Source of the DNA: Chryseolinea sp. H1M3-3
GTDB lineage: Bacteria; Bacteroidota; Bacteroidia; Cytophagales; Cyclobacteriaceae
Assembly (NCBI RefSeq): GCF_029360725.1
Contig: NZ_JARKMY010000018.1
Span: forward strand, 558,001 to 622,000
Length of the DNA stretch: 64,000 nucleotides
Reading direction: 5' to 3'
Under the pieces are notes generated by a model, which had not been told where the DNA came from, ran no database searches, and worked only from the letters and a program-made list of their open reading frames with translations. Made by a program: the position numbers and the translations under genes. Below, piece by piece: positions 44,205 to 53,818 of this stretch (its first letter is position 1; each line of letters opens with the position of its first letter).

Positions 44205-46799
44205 ATGAATTATCATTCACAATCAATTGCCGAAACAGCAGAAGCACTAAAAACCAGCCCGGCGGGTCTAAGCACCATGGAGGCAAAACAGCGGATGGAG
44301 AAACATGGGAAAAATCTTCTCGAAGCAAAAAAGAAAAAGACCATTATCAGCATGTTATTAAGTCAGCTGACCGATTTCATGATTTTGGTATTGGTAGCTG
44401 CAGCTGTGGTGTCTGGTTTCATAGGCGACTTGACAGATACGATTGTTATCCTGGCTATTGTAATTATTAACGCAGTCATAGGGCTGGTCCAGGAATGGCG
44501 TGCTGAGAAGGCAATGGAAGCATTAGAAGGTATGGCAGCCAGTCAGGCGCGAGTGCAACGTGATCACCAAACTATCGAAATAGATGCCGCCGATTTGGTA
44601 CCTGGAGATGTAATTCTGGTTGAGGTTGGCAACATCATTCCTGCGGATGTGCGATTCATAGAAACATATACATTAAAGGTAGATGAATCTTCTCTTACCG
44701 GCGAATCTGTTAACATAGAAAAAAATATTGAACCGCTACCTGAAGGTGACTATCCGCTGGGAGACCGGCTTAACATGGGATATAAGGGTACAAATGTTAC
44801 GAATGGACGTGCTTCTGCATACGTGGTGGCTACTGGCATGAATACGGAGTTGGGTCGAATTGCAAAGATGATCCAGACGGAAGAAATAAAGACCCCTCTT
44901 CAGAAAAAGTTGAATGCCTTTGGAAAGCGTTTAACGATCATCATATTAATCTTATGTGTCGTTTTTTTTCTAGTCGGTTGGTTGCGCGGTCAGCCATGGT
45001 CTGTTATGCTCCTAACATCAATCTCGTTGGCGGTCGCGGCCATTCCGGAAGCATTGCCGGCTCTCGTCACCATTGCGCTTGCCCTGGGTGCGAAACGCCT
45101 CGTAAAAAATAACGCGCTCATTCGTAAACTTCCGGCAGTAGAAACACTCGGGTCCGTTACCTACATATGTTCCGATAAAACAGGCACCTTGACATTAAAC
45201 AAAATGACTGTTCAGGAAATTTATGAAGAAAAGAAAACAACTGATGAACTGAGCAATCGATTAGGAAGTAACGTTTTGCTTCATGCTATTGCATTAAATA
45301 ACGACGTAACAAAGGACAAAGAAAATAAATGGGTAGGTGAATCAACTGAAGTTGCATTAGCACAATATGCCTTGGAAAATGACCATGACCGGTTTGCCCT
45401 GGAACGAAAGTTTAAGCGTTTAGCTGAATTGCCTTTTGATTCAAATAGGAAATGCATGACGACACTTCATCAAACCGAATCAGGGGTTATCGCTATCGTA
45501 AAAGGCGCTGTTGAAGTTTTGTTCGGAAAATTAAAAGAGGAAGAGAAGAAATTGATTCCGGATTTGGAACTCCAGGTTAAACTAATGGCCGAAAAAGGTT
45601 ACAGAACCTTAGGGTATGCGATTAGGATATTTGACCAATCCCCTGCTGAATTTACGCCTGAAAAGATAGAGACTTCTTTAACATTCATTGGGTTCGCCGG
45701 AATGATTGATCCGCCTCGCGAAGAAGCGAGGAAAGCAGTTGCTGAATGCAAGAGTGCAGGTATCCGTGCCGTGATGATAACCGGTGATCATAAACTCACC
45801 GCAAAAGCAATAGCAGAAAGTCTGGGCATCGTTGCCTCGGAAAAAGACATCGTGCTCACCGGGCCGGAACTTCAAAAGATGAATGACGAAGAGTTTCTTT
45901 CAAAGGTTGAAAATATTCGTGTTTATGCCCGGGTAGATCCGGCACAAAAACTCCGTATCATCAGTGCGCTACAATCAAAACATCATTTTGTGGCCATGAC
46001 AGGTGATGGGGTCAACGACGCACCAGCACTTAAAAATGCAGACATCGGTATCGCGATGGGTATAAATGGAACTGAGGTCTCAAAAGAGGCAGCGCATATG
46101 ATCTTGTTGGACGATAATTTTGCCACGATTGTCGTCGCTGTAAAACATGGTAGGCGAATATTTGACAATATTCTTAAGTTCATTAAGTATATCATGACGG
46201 GAAATTCTGGGGAGATATGGGCCCTCTTCCTCGCACCACTGGTAGGCTTACCCATACCGTTACTAGCGATTCACATCCTTTGGGTGAATCTTATATCTGA
46301 TGGACTGCCGGGTTTAGCGCTGGCTTCAGAGCCCTCGGAAAAAAATATCATGAACCGTCCTCCCCGGCCTCCGGGTGAAAGTGTTTTTTCAAAAGGAATG
46401 GGATGGCATATCTTATTTATTGGATTTCTCATTGGAATAGTAACGATGGGGATACAGGCGTGGGCCATAAACAATGACTATAACCACTGGCAAACCATGA
46501 CATTTACCGTGCTCTGCTTTAGTCAGCTTGGCCATGTCATGGCTATCCGCTCTTCTCACCGATCAACCTTTGCCCTGGGCGTGTTTTCCAACAAACCAAT
46601 GATTCTCGCACTGCTCATTACAGTTATGCTGCAAATGATGATTATTTACGTGCCCTTCTTCAATAAAATATTTAAGACAGCTCCATTAACGTGGTCAGAA
46701 CTTCTTATTACAGCAGCCGTCTCGAGCATAGTGTTCTGGGCTGTCGAATTGGAAAAACTGATTCGAAGGAGGCGATCCAGAAACCGTACTGTTCAATAA
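44205..46799 (+). CDS. P-type cation (Ca2+-type) ATPase
   Basis: An 864-aa P2-type pump. TGES at residues 165-168, PEALP at 281-285 in the fourth membrane helix, phosphorylated Asp324 in CSDKTGTLT, and the hinge [21 protein letters not shown] are all present. Membrane segments follow the usual pattern of two, two and six helices. The PEALP motif and the N-terminal cation_ATPase_N domain point to Ca2+ or Mn2+ export, but Na+/K+-like specificity cannot be excluded. The C-terminus is very basic ([11 protein letters not shown]). Its last 7 nt overlap the convergent gene that follows. Confidence 0.93.
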   Translation: MNYHSQSIAETAEALKTSPAGLSTMEAKQRMEKHGKNLLEAKKKKTIISMLLSQLTDFMILVLVAAAVVSGFIGDLTDTIVILAIVIINAVIGLVQEWRAEKAMEALEGMAASQARVQRDHQTIEIDAADLVPGDVILVEVGNIIPADVRFIETYTLKVDESSLTGESVNIEKNIEPLPEGDYPLGDRLNMGYKGTNVTNGRASAYVVATGMNTELGRIAKMIQTEEIKTPLQKKLNAFGKRLTIIILILCVVFFLVGWLRGQPWSVMLLTSISLAVAAIPEALPALVTIALALGAKRLVKNNALIRKLPAVETLGSVTYICSDKTGTLTLNKMTVQEIYEEKKTTDELSNRLGSNVLLHAIALNNDVTKDKENKWVGESTEVALAQYALENDHDRFALERKFKRLAELPFDSNRKCMTTLHQTESGVIAIVKGAVEVLFGKLKEEEKKLIPDLELQVKLMAEKGYRTLGYAIRIFDQSPAEFTPEKIETSLTFIGFAGMIDPPREEARKAVAECKSAGIRAVMITGDHKLTAKAIAESLGIVASEKDIVLTGPELQKMNDEEFLSKVENIRVYARVDPAQKLRIISALQSKHHFVAMTGDGVNDAPALKNADIGIAMGINGTEVSKEAAHMILLDDNFATIVVAVKHGRRIFDNILKFIKYIMTGNSGEIWALFLAPLVGLPIPLLAIHILWVNLISDGLPGLALASEPSEKNIMNRPPRPPGESVFSKGMGWHILFIGFLIGIVTMGIQAWAINNDYNHWQTMTFTVLCFSQLGHVMAIRSSHRSTFALGVFSNKPMILALLITVMLQMMIIYVPFFNKIFKTAPLTWSELLITAAVSSIVFWAVELEKLIRRRRSRNRTVQ

Positions 46800-47242
46800 A
46801 TTCCGATTTGAATCTCGGTTACATTTGCATCAGGGTTTTGGAAATCGGAGTTGATATATATTTCCCTGTTCATCATCGAAGGTTCCATTTTGTGTTTGGT
46901 AATGAATTGCATCATCTTGTTATAACTGGACGGAATTTCATTCCAGCCACCTTCGTGAATTGTTGTAACACATTTGAATGGCTCCGATCTTTTAAAATGC
47001 AGTTTACCATCATAGTCGGGAACGATTGCCGATACAGGCAACGCAATTTCCAACGTAAACGGCTTTTGATTGTCGGTGAACCCGAAATAATGCCAATGAA
47101 TCGGCCCTGTAATGTGTAATTGCAATTGGACAGCTTCCTTAAATAATTCCTTTGCGATAGGAACAAGATTAATAAGGTTGTCCACCGTTGTTTCGGTTCT
47201 GTAAAAAATAAAGTTGATGGGTTTAACTTCTTTGACTAGCAT
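46793..47242 (-). CDS. GyrI-like/AraC effector-binding-type small-molecule-binding protein
   Basis: A 149-aa protein that starts MLVKEVKPINFIFYRTETTVDNL and shows QLHITGPIHWHYFGF, FTLEIALPV and HEGGWNEIPSSYNKM, the arrangement of a SOUL/GyrI-like (BmrR effector-binding) domain. It has no DNA-binding domain and no signal. Members bind or hydrolyse hydrophobic cations or other small ligands; the ligand here is unknown. ATG at 47242 is preferred over a TTG ten codons earlier. It is convergent with the ATPase gene. Confidence 0.7.
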   Translation of the reverse strand: MLVKEVKPINFIFYRTETTVDNLINLVPIAKELFKEAVQLQLHITGPIHWHYFGFTDNQKPFTLEIALPVSAIVPDYDGKLHFKRSEPFKCVTTIHEGGWNEIPSSYNKMMQFITKHKMEPSMMNREIYINSDFQNPDANVTEIQIGIY

Positions 47243-47379
47243 ATGCGTGTGTTTAAATTTTACGCTAATCAAAGAAGTTAGTATGACAACCCTGTGTCAG
47301 CAGAAAAAACTTTGAGCTGTAATTCACATCTTAAATTCTTGCCATTTGGCAACATCACTGCGAATTACTTTTGACTCAA

Positions 47380-48480
47380 TTAAACGCTTACACTTTCTTC
47401 AGCAAATACCGGATAATCTGTGTAACCTTTTTCCCCCGGCGTGTAGAGTGTGCTTGCATCAAGCTTAATATTTAGCGGCAGGCTCCTTTGAAAACGATGG
47501 ACTAAATCCGGGTTGGTGATAAATGGCTTTCCAAAACCGATAAGATCGGTAACGCCGGCAGAAAGATCCTGGTGTGCTTTTGACAAGTTATATCCACCTG
47601 TAAACAAGAGGGTATTTGAAAATTCTTGGCGTATTGATTTTTTTAGCTGTGATGGGACATGAGGTGCTTCTTCTGCACCATGGTCGAGTAAATGAAGATA
47701 CGCTAAGCCCAATGTGTCTAATTGTTCGGCAAGGTATGTGTAGGTCGCATCGATCTCAGGATAATGGGGCATATCATTAAACACACCATATGGAGATAAT
47801 CGAATCGCCGTTTTATCACCTCCAATAGCAATACTTACTTCCTTTGCCACTTCAAGAACAAAACGGGTTCTGTTTTCAATATTTCCACCATACTCGTCTG
47901 TCCTTTGATTGCTGTGTGGTGATAAAAATTGTTCCAGCAGATATCCATTCGCCGCATGAAGCTCAATCCCGTCAAAACCCGCTTCAATCGCATTTATAGC
48001 GGCTTGAACAAATTCCGACTTCGTTGCCAGCAATTCTTTGTAAGATAACGCTTGGGGTATGGGTAGATCTAATAAGCCTTGCTGGTCGGTCCACATCTGG
48101 CCTTGCGCTCGAATGGACGACGGTGCCACGACACGTGCGCCCTCGGGTAGGTTATGCGCATGCGAAATACGACCGGTATGCATCAGTTGGGCAAAAATCC
48201 TTCCACCGTTCTCGTGCACTGCGGCAGTAATAGGCTTCCATGACTGCACTTGTTCCTTGGAATAGAGCCCAGGAATACGGGCATAACCCAGGCCATTGGG
48301 TGAGGGTGATATCCCCTCTGAGATAATCAAACCGGCCCCAGATCGCTGAGCATAATAATCAGCCATCAGGCTGTTTCCAAGATTGTTAATTGCGCGGCTG
48401 CGGGTCATAGGCGCCATTACCACACGGTTTGAAAGCGTGATGGAGCCGAGGTTGTGAGTTTTAAATAAGTTGTTTTCCAT
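47380..48480 (-). CDS. Old yellow enzyme-family ene-reductase
   Basis: A 366-aa FMN-dependent TIM-barrel protein. MAPMTRSRA near the N-terminus, FAQLMHTGRISH, the substrate-binding HAANGYLLEQFLSPHSNQRTDEYGG and the late GFGKPFITNPDLVHR are the OYE hallmarks. The His-Ala-Ala-Asn arrangement is that of NemA/OYE1-type enzymes, which use NAD(P)H to reduce activated alkenes such as quinones and nitro compounds. An ArsR-family regulator gene lies 159 nt upstream on the same strand and shares a repeated motif with this promoter region, so electrophile-inducible expression is plausible. Confidence 0.93.
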   Translation of the reverse strand: MENNLFKTHNLGSITLSNRVVMAPMTRSRAINNLGNSLMADYYAQRSGAGLIISEGISPSPNGLGYARIPGLYSKEQVQSWKPITAAVHENGGRIFAQLMHTGRISHAHNLPEGARVVAPSSIRAQGQMWTDQQGLLDLPIPQALSYKELLATKSEFVQAAINAIEAGFDGIELHAANGYLLEQFLSPHSNQRTDEYGGNIENRTRFVLEVAKEVSIAIGGDKTAIRLSPYGVFNDMPHYPEIDATYTYLAEQLDTLGLAYLHLLDHGAEEAPHVPSQLKKSIRQEFSNTLLFTGGYNLSKAHQDLSAGVTDLIGFGKPFITNPDLVHRFQRSLPLNIKLDASTLYTPGEKGYTDYPVFAEESVSV

Positions 48481-48597
48481 ACTAATTAATTGATTGGTTT
48501 ATATATTTAAATGTGTCGATTAGTTTAAGCATAGCTATTCCTCCAGGGAATTACCCTGTTCACTTACTTTTCGAAAGTTTTACCTAATTACCAAAAC

Positions 48598-48613
48598 ATT
48601 AATACATTTAAAT
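48598..48613 (-). promoter_or_regulatory. Candidate ArsR operator upstream of the ene-reductase gene
   Basis: ATTAATACATTTAAAT is the exact reverse complement of 48939-48954 before the arsR-like start. A partial copy (ATTTAAATGT, 48505-48514) lies closer to the ene-reductase start. Confidence 0.5.
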
Positions 48614-48639
48614 AGTTCGATGTATTTAGGTAAAAAATT

Positions 48640-48924
48640 TTAGGTTACCCTAAATTGTGAACCTATAGTATTTAAATAATCCTTCATCAACTGATCATTC
48701 AACGTGTATTTATGATTTCGTCCTTCCTTTTCGGGCTCTATCAATCCTGCCTCAATCAGAATTTTAACATGGTGGCTTATAGAAGGTTGTGTTAAATCAA
48801 GTACATCCTGTATTTCCGAACACTGTCCCGAACCGCCTTTCTTTGATATGTGTTGCAAAATTTTTAGTCGATTTGCATCCCCCAAAGCCTTAGAAATTTT
48901 TTCAACCTGTTTTAAAGTAAGCAC
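48640..48924 (-). CDS. ArsR-family winged-helix repressor
   Basis: A 94-aa HTH_5 protein: KALGDANRLKILQHISKKGG, then the recognition region DLTQPSISHHVKILIEAGLIEPEKEGRNHKYTLN. The only cysteine is in GQCSEIQDV (about residue 33); no CxC or CxxD metal site is visible, so it may sense by cysteine oxidation or alkylation, or not by metal. Start is GTG; no ATG is available. It precedes the ene-reductase gene on the same strand and has a candidate operator directly upstream, so self-regulation is likely. Confidence 0.88.
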   Translation of the reverse strand: MLTLKQVEKISKALGDANRLKILQHISKKGGSGQCSEIQDVLDLTQPSISHHVKILIEAGLIEPEKEGRNHKYTLNDQLMKDYLNTIGSQFRVT

Positions 48925-48938
48925 AGACGTATCGAAGA

Positions 48939-48954
48939 ATTTAAATGTATTAAT
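48939..48954 (-). promoter_or_regulatory. Candidate ArsR operator at the arsR-like promoter
   Basis: ATTTAAATGTATTAAT lies 15 nt upstream of the GTG start and just downstream of a near -7 box (minus strand TAGATTTA, 48956-48963). A bound repressor would cover the transcription start. Confidence 0.5.
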
Positions 48955-49019
48955 ATAAATCTAATACGCAAAGGAACCTGAAAAAGTTGCAATCCTCAAA
49001 ATTGACCCAAAAAAAAATA

Positions 49020-50411
49020 TCACATTTCCATCCTTAAATCAGTCCATTGGCGGATATCATGTGCATAATGGGTGATCAGTATTAAAGTAGTGTCCCCTTT
49101 CAAATGCGTCAATAAATAACGCGTTAACCGTTCCTTTTGAAAATCATCCAAAAATTGAAAGGGCTCGTCCAGCAGCAGCAACTCCTTTTCAACTAAAAAA
49201 CAGTTCATGATCATCAAAAGCTGCAATTCTCCGGAAGAGAGGAACCTCATGGGTTTTTTGATAAACTCCTCAGCATGAAAATATACAATAAGGCCGTTTA
49301 GTACTTCTTCATCAAGCTTACTATGAACATCCCTAAAATAATCTTTTCCGGAAATAGACATTCCTTTGTGATTTAGGTAACTGATTTGTTCTGGTCCAAG
49401 ATAATTGATTCGTTTTTTTATATCCCAAATGGACTCGCCTGAGCCGCGGCGTTTGCCAAACAAAAAAATACGTTGCGCATAGGCCTGGGGATGATCCGCA
49501 AAGATCATACTGAATAAAGTCGTTTTACCAGCACCGTTACGCCCAACTAGCGCCCAACGTTCACCTTTGCTAACTTTCCAGTTAAAGTTTTCGAAAATGA
49601 TTTTGTCACCGTATTTCAATTGAACATTTTGCATTCGCACGACCTCTTCAGCATCATTACCATGAACTTTTGATGTCAAAGAAATCATAGCATCATGCCC
49701 ATGTATTCCAGAAATGTAAGAGCGATCGACTTTCTCAATTTCAAAATTATTCAAGAACAACCGTCGATTAATACAGGCTGGAAGATGATGATGATGGTCT
49801 ACAAGGATAACCTGAACATGATGGTGGCTCGACATAAAATCAATAAACTCACAAAGATTCTCCCGGCTTTCAAAATCCAAGCCTTCGAAAGGATAGTCCA
49901 ATAAAAGAAGCTTCGGTATCCCCTTTAAAAAATTGCGTAACAATAAAAGTTTCTTGAGTTGTCCGTTCGACAACTTCGTTACTTCAACATCGAGTAAATG
50001 GGCGATGGATAAGCTCGCTGGCATATTTAGCTTATCCATTTTGTTCACGTTTTCCCCCAGCATTGCTCTTACTGTTGCAATGTCTTCATCACCCAGATCA
50101 TAGTAGCGTTGTTGATAATATAGTTCCTGACCGCCCTTGATAAAGTTATCCAAAGCATGCGCTGGAATGTAGTTTATTTGTTTTCGTTTTTCATTGTAGC
50201 GTTCCTCCCACGTATCACCAGCAATGAAATCGTAGCATATTTCTCCGTTAGGAAAATGCAACACTCCAGACAGCGCCTCCAATAAAATTGTCTTACCACT
50301 TCCGTTAACACCAGTGATTACCCAGTTTTCATTATTTTGAATTTCCCATGAAAAATTCTTAAACAGGCAACGGCCCGATTTTACCACATCAATATTTTTA
50401 ATCACTATCAT
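49020..50411 (-). CDS. ModF-like tandem ABC ATPase
   Basis: A 463-aa protein with two ABC domains and no membrane part. Domain 1 (about 1-230): Walker A GVNGSGKT, signature LSNGQ, but the Walker B/catalytic position reads LLLLDYPF with Tyr173 instead of Glu. Domain 2 (about 255-463): Walker A GRNGAGKT, signature LSSGE and intact LLLLDEPF. FGKRRGSGESIWDIKKRI is typical of ModF/PhrA-type proteins, whose role (molybdate-linked or photorepair-associated) is unsettled. No mod genes are nearby. One competent and one degenerate ATPase site is an asymmetric arrangement known from other ABC proteins. Confidence 0.85.
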   Translation of the reverse strand: MIVIKNIDVVKSGRCLFKNFSWEIQNNENWVITGVNGSGKTILLEALSGVLHFPNGEICYDFIAGDTWEERYNEKRKQINYIPAHALDNFIKGGQELYYQQRYYDLGDEDIATVRAMLGENVNKMDKLNMPASLSIAHLLDVEVTKLSNGQLKKLLLLRNFLKGIPKLLLLDYPFEGLDFESRENLCEFIDFMSSHHHVQVILVDHHHHLPACINRRLFLNNFEIEKVDRSYISGIHGHDAMISLTSKVHGNDAEEVVRMQNVQLKYGDKIIFENFNWKVSKGERWALVGRNGAGKTTLFSMIFADHPQAYAQRIFLFGKRRGSGESIWDIKKRINYLGPEQISYLNHKGMSISGKDYFRDVHSKLDEEVLNGLIVYFHAEEFIKKPMRFLSSGELQLLMIMNCFLVEKELLLLDEPFQFLDDFQKERLTRYLLTHLKGDTTLILITHYAHDIRQWTDLRMEM

Positions 50412-50416
50412 CCGTT

Positions 50417-50424
50417 CAAAACTA
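50417..50424 (-). promoter_or_regulatory. -7 box (TAGTTTTG) directly before the ModF-like gene
   Basis: Exact TAnnTTTG on the minus strand, only 5 nt before the ATG, predicting a leaderless or nearly leaderless transcript. Confidence 0.4.
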
Positions 50425-50494
50425 TAAATGTTTTTACTGATACGTTTAAAAAATTTCCCTGAAAACAGTTAAAAGTTTCCTAACTACGATTTGC

Positions 50495-50502
50495 TATCTT
50501 TA
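50495..50502 (+). promoter_or_regulatory. Near -7 box (TATCTTTA) for the nuclease-domain gene
   Basis: Seven of eight positions allow TAnnTTTG; about 68 nt before the ATG at 50570. Confidence 0.3.
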
Positions 50503-50569
50503 GTGTACGTACAGCTTGGGATTAACTCAAGAAAACTAGTCTGTTGTGAATCATTAATACTATTAATCT

Positions 50570-51580
50570 ATGGGCACTTTAAAAATCATTGGTCAAATTG
50601 AACTCAATCAATTTTGGCCCGACGGCTTGTCGGATGCTGACACTTCCAGTATTCTTGTTTCTGTTGACCAGGACTCTTTTTTTTACAGAAAAGATAATCA
50701 ATCGGCATATCGAAAAACAAAAGTTTTTTATGATGCTTCAGTCGTTGGAAAGAGTAAAGCGAAGTTTGTGAAAAACCACAAAATTAAGGTCCGCTTTCAA
50801 GGCATTGACGCGCCGGAACTTCACTATAAAGCACCCGCTCTGCAAAACGATCCCAGTGTTACCGCTACAATGCGAAAGGAATACAACGAAAAAAATAAAG
50901 AGTTCCGTCAAAACTTAAGTGAATCAGCCGCATTCGCACTCAGGAAATTCTTAAAAAGTATAGATGATACAATCGTTTCTTGTGAAGTATTGTCATACAA
51001 TGTAGAGAAACCTCGCGAAGTTGTCGATACGTATGGAAGGTTTGTGGCAAACGTGAATGTAAAAAAGAAAAACAAAACATACGATCTGAATGTGTGGCTT
51101 GCCCAAGAGGGCTGGGTGGCTCCAACCTTTTATACTTCAATGACAGAAAGTGAAATGAATGAAATACTAAAAGCCGCCCGAAGAGGGAAAAAGAAAAATC
51201 GGATTTGGAAATATCTCCGAGATGATACTAGCATTTTCAAGTATCGTCAGCAATTCCGAAAAGGTATAACCGATTTTACTCTTGGTGATGACTTCGGTGT
51301 TCTGCTGATGCCAAAACTCTTTAGACGGCAAGTTGCCTATGAGATGCAAAAAAAGGTTGGCCAGTTTTCAGGAACAATTTCTGAATTTCTTGCCAAAAGC
51401 AAAGATCCGTTTTACAAATTAGAGGATTTCATACAAGAAAATTATGACGCAAAGTTGTACTACATCGATGAGTTCTTCAATGGGAAAAAATTTCAGCTGA
51501 GTCCGGAAGCATTGGTATTCCGCGAAAAATATAGCAATGTTGTGAATGAAGATGGTGCAGAAATAACTAAATGGTCGTAG
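50570..51580 (+). CDS. Staphylococcal-nuclease-domain (thermonuclease family) protein
   Basis: A 336-aa protein with an SNase OB fold at about residues 66-195. The catalytic residues of the family are visible: Arg75 and Glu83 in VRFQGIDAPELHYK, and Arg157 in DTYGRFVANV; LNVWLAQEGW follows. No signal peptide or membrane segment is present, so it is cytoplasmic or released by another route. About 140 residues after the nuclease domain match no domain I recognise. An insertion of about 30 residues (ALQNDPSVTATMRKEYNEK) separates the two active-site segments. Monocistronic. Confidence 0.85.
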   Translation: MGTLKIIGQIELNQFWPDGLSDADTSSILVSVDQDSFFYRKDNQSAYRKTKVFYDASVVGKSKAKFVKNHKIKVRFQGIDAPELHYKAPALQNDPSVTATMRKEYNEKNKEFRQNLSESAAFALRKFLKSIDDTIVSCEVLSYNVEKPREVVDTYGRFVANVNVKKKNKTYDLNVWLAQEGWVAPTFYTSMTESEMNEILKAARRGKKKNRIWKYLRDDTSIFKYRQQFRKGITDFTLGDDFGVLLMPKLFRRQVAYEMQKKVGQFSGTISEFLAKSKDPFYKLEDFIQENYDAKLYYIDEFFNGKKFQLSPEALVFREKYSNVVNEDGAEITKWS

Positions 51581-51665
51581 CTCAGAAACCACGCGAAGCA
51601 GGGTATCGACAGATCATTCTTAAACAATTTCCTTGAAAAGCTGATTATACAATAAATATAAAACC

Positions 51666-52094
51666 ATGTCAGCAAATTTTATAGCAAAAGCTTCTGTTAA
51701 CATTGCCGCTCCGGCATCACGTGTTTGGGATGCCCTTACCAATCCTGATTTAATAAAACAATACTTTTTTGGAACACAGGCAGTATCAGATTGGAAGGAA
51801 GGAAGCACGCTTGAATTTAAAGGTGTTTGGGACGGCAAAACGTACCTTGACAAAGGTGTGATCTTAAAAAGTCAACCCGAAAAGTTATTTCAATATACTT
51901 ACTACAGCTCTTTTTCAAACTTACCGGATGCGCCGGAAAACTACTCTAATATTTCCTATGAACTTGACGAGGAAAACGGTGAAACTGCGCTGACGATAAA
52001 ACAAGAAAATGTTGCCAACGAAGAAGCTCGCAAACATTCAGAACAAAACTGGAATCACGTGCTTAAAAGTTTAAAAGATTTACTGGAAAAATGA
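51666..52094 (+). CDS. SRPBCC-family (AHSA1/START-like) protein
   Basis: A 142-aa START-like protein. VNIAAPASRVWDALTNPDLIKQYFFG is the typical AHSA1 opening, followed by WKEGSTLEFKG and the C-terminal helix HSEQNWNHVLKSLKDLLEK. The fold binds hydrophobic ligands or acts like the Aha1 C-terminal domain; no specific role can be given. It ends 3 nt before the end of the convergent YdeI-like gene. Confidence 0.88.
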   Translation: MSANFIAKASVNIAAPASRVWDALTNPDLIKQYFFGTQAVSDWKEGSTLEFKGVWDGKTYLDKGVILKSQPEKLFQYTYYSSFSNLPDAPENYSNISYELDEENGETALTIKQENVANEEARKHSEQNWNHVLKSLKDLLEK

Positions 52095-52097
52095 TTT

Positions 52098-52355
52098 TCA
52101 CTTTCGTCCTCCCCACCGCATCTTCATGTAGCGGTCACCCTGCTTAAGTTCGTCCAGCATCTGCTTAATTCTTTTTTGTTTTGTTGCTTCAAGTTTTGCA
52201 CGCGAAATCCATCCCAAATAATCATTCTGTTGGTAAGGAGGACGTGCTTTGTATTTCTCCAGCAAACCATTTTTGACCAGCAGTGCACGGATACCTCTCG
52301 GCATCGGGTTTAAAATTCGCTTCAGTGTTTGTTTTTTTGTCGATTGCACTTTCAT
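52098..52355 (-). CDS. YdeI/OmdA-family short protein
   Basis: An 85-aa basic protein. ARPPYQQNDYLGWISRAKLEATKQKRIKQ and the terminal DRYMKMRW match the C-terminal part of the YdeI/OmpD-associated family. It is roughly half the length of full YdeI, so it is either a short subfamily member or represents only the C-terminal domain. ATG at 52355 is used; the TTG two codons earlier is less likely. Function unclear. Confidence 0.7.
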   Translation of the reverse strand: MKVQSTKKQTLKRILNPMPRGIRALLVKNGLLEKYKARPPYQQNDYLGWISRAKLEATKQKRIKQMLDELKQGDRYMKMRWGGRK

Positions 52356-52485
52356 TGACAAGTATCTAAAGTTATGCTAAGTGAAAAAGAAATAAGTTAC
52401 TTGGCGTGTTTGCTGGCGCGACTCTTGATTCCAAAAGCGGCGAGCAACAAGCCAAGAATTTGCAAATGGTTTATAAATTTGTTCA

Positions 52486-53553
52486 ATGCGCCGACTTATC
52501 CGTTTTCTTTTATTAAGACCAATCCTATGGCTCGTGAATACGTTTTCATCGTCACCAAATCGTGAACGGATTTATGATGCACTCACGACATTAATGAATC
52601 GACTTCAAACTGATCCCGGAAAAAAAGGTTTTGTAATTCCGCTTGAAATTAACACAGGCAAATTTATTTTGTTTTCTGACCAGCATAAAGGAAGGAAAAA
52701 TGGAGCGGACGATTTTGTCCTTGCAGAAGCTAATTATATAACAGCGCTAAACTATTATAATCAGCAAGGTTATCATCTTATTTGCTTGGGAGATTGCGAA
52801 GAGTTGTGGAAAAACACTTTACATCAGGTAAAGAAACACAATACACCTTCATTTGAAGTCGAAAAAAAGTTTGCAAAAAGAAATGCGTTCACTAAAATTT
52901 TCGGCAATCACGATTTGGATTGGGAGATCAACCCCACTGCAGGAAATGATTTGAAAGAGTTATATGATACTGATGTTGCCGTAATGGAAGGTGTAATGTT
53001 GCAGACCATGATTGAAAAACGTGCATTCAAAATATTTTGTACCCACGGACATCAAGGAGACATTCAAAGCGACGGAAATTTATTCAGCAAGTTTTTTGTC
53101 TCAAAAATATGGGCACCGTTGCAAGCCTACCTCCGCATAAATCCCAATACGCCTGCTTACAACGCTACTTTAAAAACCGAGCACAATACTATTATGTACG
53201 AATGGTCGTCACAACAGAAAAACCTGCTGCTTATCACTGGCCATACCCATCAACCCGTTTTCGAATCGCTGACACATCTGGAAAGGCAACGAAGGGAGGA
53301 AGCAAAAAAACAAAATCACGCTAACCCAAGCACGCCATTTAATCTCGAATATTTCTCAAAAATAAAACCTACATACTTTAATACAGGATGCTGTTGCTAT
53401 GATGATGGAGACATAACCGGAATAGAAATATCCGATGGATCTATCAAGCTAGTCAAATGGGAAGAAAACGAGCACACAAGTTCACGCATTGAGTTAGAGA
53501 AAATATCTTTGCTAGAATTAGTAAACCAACTCGCATTATCCAATAACGCCTAA
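52486..53553 (+). CDS. Calcineurin-like metallophosphoesterase
   Basis: A 355-aa protein with all five phosphoesterase motifs: LFSDQHKG, LGDCEELW, FGNHDLDW, CTHGHQGD and ITGHTHQP. The first Asp-x-His is present (SDQH). The N-terminal 20 residues are hydrophobic and basic (MRRLIRFLLLRPILWLVNTF), suggesting membrane association. After GHTHQP a charged insertion (LERQRREEAKKQNH) precedes the final strands. Substrate unknown; it is not the PdeM type. It has no operon partner. Confidence 0.85.
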   Translation: MRRLIRFLLLRPILWLVNTFSSSPNRERIYDALTTLMNRLQTDPGKKGFVIPLEINTGKFILFSDQHKGRKNGADDFVLAEANYITALNYYNQQGYHLICLGDCEELWKNTLHQVKKHNTPSFEVEKKFAKRNAFTKIFGNHDLDWEINPTAGNDLKELYDTDVAVMEGVMLQTMIEKRAFKIFCTHGHQGDIQSDGNLFSKFFVSKIWAPLQAYLRINPNTPAYNATLKTEHNTIMYEWSSQQKNLLLITGHTHQPVFESLTHLERQRREEAKKQNHANPSTPFNLEYFSKIKPTYFNTGCCCYDDGDITGIEISDGSIKLVKWEENEHTSSRIELEKISLLELVNQLALSNNA

Positions 53554-53569
53554 CGGCACCTGTAGGGCA

Positions 53570-53590
53570 GCCGGTTGGAGCCGGCATTTT
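53570..53590 (+). terminator. Possible terminator after the metallophosphoesterase gene
   Basis: GCCGG at 53570-53574 pairs with CCGGC at 53581-53585, followed by ATTTTA. The stem is short and the T run is weak. Confidence 0.35.
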
Positions 53591-53711
53591 AAAAAAGGGC
53601 ATTAAAAGCCAGTCACAAGGCCTGGGCGCGGCGTACCTGATATTATTTAAAGTTCGGCGAACTAACTAGAGTGTAAACTGGTTGTCATTCAGTTAGTGTC
53701 AGTAAATTTTA

Positions 53712-53719
53712 TATCTTTG
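53712..53719 (+). promoter_or_regulatory. -7 box (TATCTTTG) of rhlE
   Basis: Exact TAnnTTTG match, giving a leader of about 95 nt. Long leaders are common for DEAD-box helicase genes. Confidence 0.55.
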
Positions 53720-53818
53720 CACTTTCAGTCCTCCGAATTCCGTAAAAAAAGCGTTTCTGCGCTGCGTTAACAAGAGGCCTTTTAACAATTAGAAGCTTCT
53801 TGCACCTAAAACAAACAC

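Noticed and set aside
52374-52565. 63-codon plus-strand frame before the metallophosphoesterase gene
   Set aside because: It overlaps the start of the real gene in another frame and has no recognisable pattern.
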